Shown here: positions 13,714-14,123 of the stretch, piece by piece
Layout of the letters: each line of letters begins with the position of its first letter
Numbering within the stretch: position 1 is the stretch's first letter
Assembly (NCBI GenBank): GCA_002296885.1
Contig: DBIH01000090.1
Coordinates: forward strand, 1 to 14,123
Reading direction: 5' to 3'
Length of the DNA stretch: 14,123 nucleotides
From: Flavobacterium sp. UBA807
Lineage (GTDB): Bacteria > Bacteroidota > Bacteroidia > Flavobacteriales > Flavobacteriaceae
Notes under the pieces: generated by a model
What the model saw: only the letters and a program-made list of their open reading frames with translations
What the model was told of the DNA's origin: nothing
Database searches by the model: none
Made by a program: the position numbers and the translations under genes

Positions 13714-13941
13714 ATGTGTTGGACTAATGTAGAAAACAAATGTAAAGCCATTTATCAATATCAATTCATAAATGGTAAAAACCCTGAGGATAGAAAAACG
13801 ATGATAAGGCTTATTGCAGATGAGTTTCCCGACTATCCGAGAATGAAAATTGCTCACGCAGTAGACCGATGCATCATCACTTATGTTGAACCTATGAGTC
13901 CGACTACCTTTTTAACTTTCGTACAAAACTATCTGCGATAA
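13714..13941 (+). CDS. Unrecognised 75-aa protein
   Basis: I do not recognise this protein. It has 75 residues, three Cys (2, 10, 53) and a mainly helical composition, with RKTMIRLIADEFPDYP at about 27-42 and a hydrophobic, aromatic C-terminus (TTFLTFVQNYLR). No signal peptide or membrane helix is seen. It starts 16 bp after the GIY-YIG-like gene and ends before a terminator, so the two likely form a bicistron. A role as partner, for example an inhibitor or adaptor, is conceivable but not supported by any motif. Confidence 0.65.
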   Translation: MCWTNVENKCKAIYQYQFINGKNPEDRKTMIRLIADEFPDYPRMKIAHAVDRCIITYVEPMSPTTFLTFVQNYLR

Positions 13942-13975
13942 ATACATTATCAATAAAACCCAACTATTAAATCAA

Positions 13976-14004
13976 AGCCACATTAAAATGTGGCTGTTTT
14001 TTTT
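13976..14004 (+). terminator. Rho-independent terminator after the 75-aa gene
   Basis: AGCCACATT (13976-13984) and AATGTGGCT (13987-13995) form a strong stem with a tiny loop, followed by a run of eight T (13997-14004). It closes the small-gene block. Confidence 0.88.
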
Positions 14005-14048
14005 ATCCATAATCAATAATCTAAACATCATATTTCTGTAATTTATAC

Positions 14049-14086
14049 CGCTTCGCTCCATACAATTCGCGCTTTGCGCTCGGGTC
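14049..14086. repeat. GC-rich palindromic intergenic repeat (REP-like)
   Basis: In very AT-rich surroundings, this stretch holds GCTTCGCT and GCGC-TTT-GCGC (14069-14079), each a small palindrome rich in GC. Similar GCTTCGCTCC/CGCGCTTTGCGC units recur between genes in Flavobacterium genomes as I remember them. It may be a REP-type element. Apart from this and the terminator, 13942-14123 holds no gene that I can see. Confidence 0.45.
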
Positions 14087-14102
14087 ATAATTTGAAAATA
14101 AT

Positions 14103-14110
14103 TATATTTG
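14103..14110 (+). promoter_or_regulatory. Candidate -7 promoter box for a gene beyond the window
   Basis: TATATTTG is an exact TAnnTTTG match, the same sequence as the box before the acyltransferase gene. No TTG lies at the proper -33 distance. It would drive a rightward gene starting outside the window. Confidence 0.35.
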
Positions 14111-14123
14111 CTTAAAAATATTC

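Overview
The window looks like chromosomal DNA from a member of the Bacteroidota, most likely a Flavobacterium-type species. It is AT-rich, several upstream regions carry the Bacteroidetes -7 promoter box TAnnTTTG, starts rarely show a Shine-Dalgarno sequence, and the families present (paired DUF1800/DUF1501, TPR-containing sensor kinase with a NarL-type regulator, HtrB-like acyltransferase, SIMPL protein) are typical of that group. No species can be named from the sequence alone.

Region 1 (1-2397) looks like the end of an integrated element. A leftward operon holds a 253-aa protein of unknown function, a DUF5675 protein, and a secreted protein with IGGR repeats that is broken by an in-frame TGA and runs off the window. 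A divergent small gene (67 aa) follows. The region ends at a fragment matching only the 3' end of a tRNA gene (2374-2397), followed at once by a tRNA-style terminator. That is the usual signature of a distal attachment site left by a tyrosine-recombinase element. The intact tRNA and the integrase would lie to the left, outside the window.

Region 2 (2400-6560) is ordinary chromosomal housekeeping. It holds a palindromic intergenic repeat, a leftward SIMPL-domain/rhomboid protease pair, a rightward lysophospholipid acyltransferase, and a convergent PLP-dependent class-V aminotransferase whose 3' end overlaps the acyltransferase by 11 bp.

Region 3 (6576-10028) is a tight rightward operon: a secreted protein with an acidic, EF-hand-like front half and an Arg/Trp/Tyr-rich tail, then DUF1800 and DUF1501 proteins. 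It ends in a strong terminator.

Region 4 (10077-12970) is a second rightward operon: an unrecognised 149-aa protein, a TPR sensor histidine kinase and a LuxR/NarL-type response regulator. The last two overlap by 4 bp. It is closed by a terminator identical over 28 nt to the one that closes region 3. A perfect 12-bp inverted repeat followed by T residues lies within the first codons of the kinase and could tune its level relative to the 149-aa protein.

Region 5 (12971-14123) is the least explained. It holds a nested stem-loop with a 20-codon reading frame across it, a 47-aa single-pass membrane microprotein, a second long stem-loop, a degenerate GIY-YIG-like nuclease and an unrecognised 75-aa protein, then a terminator, a GC-rich palindromic repeat and a promoter-like box leading out of the window. 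This block and the element end in region 1 are the best places to look for something undescribed. No complete novel system can be demonstrated from sequence alone.
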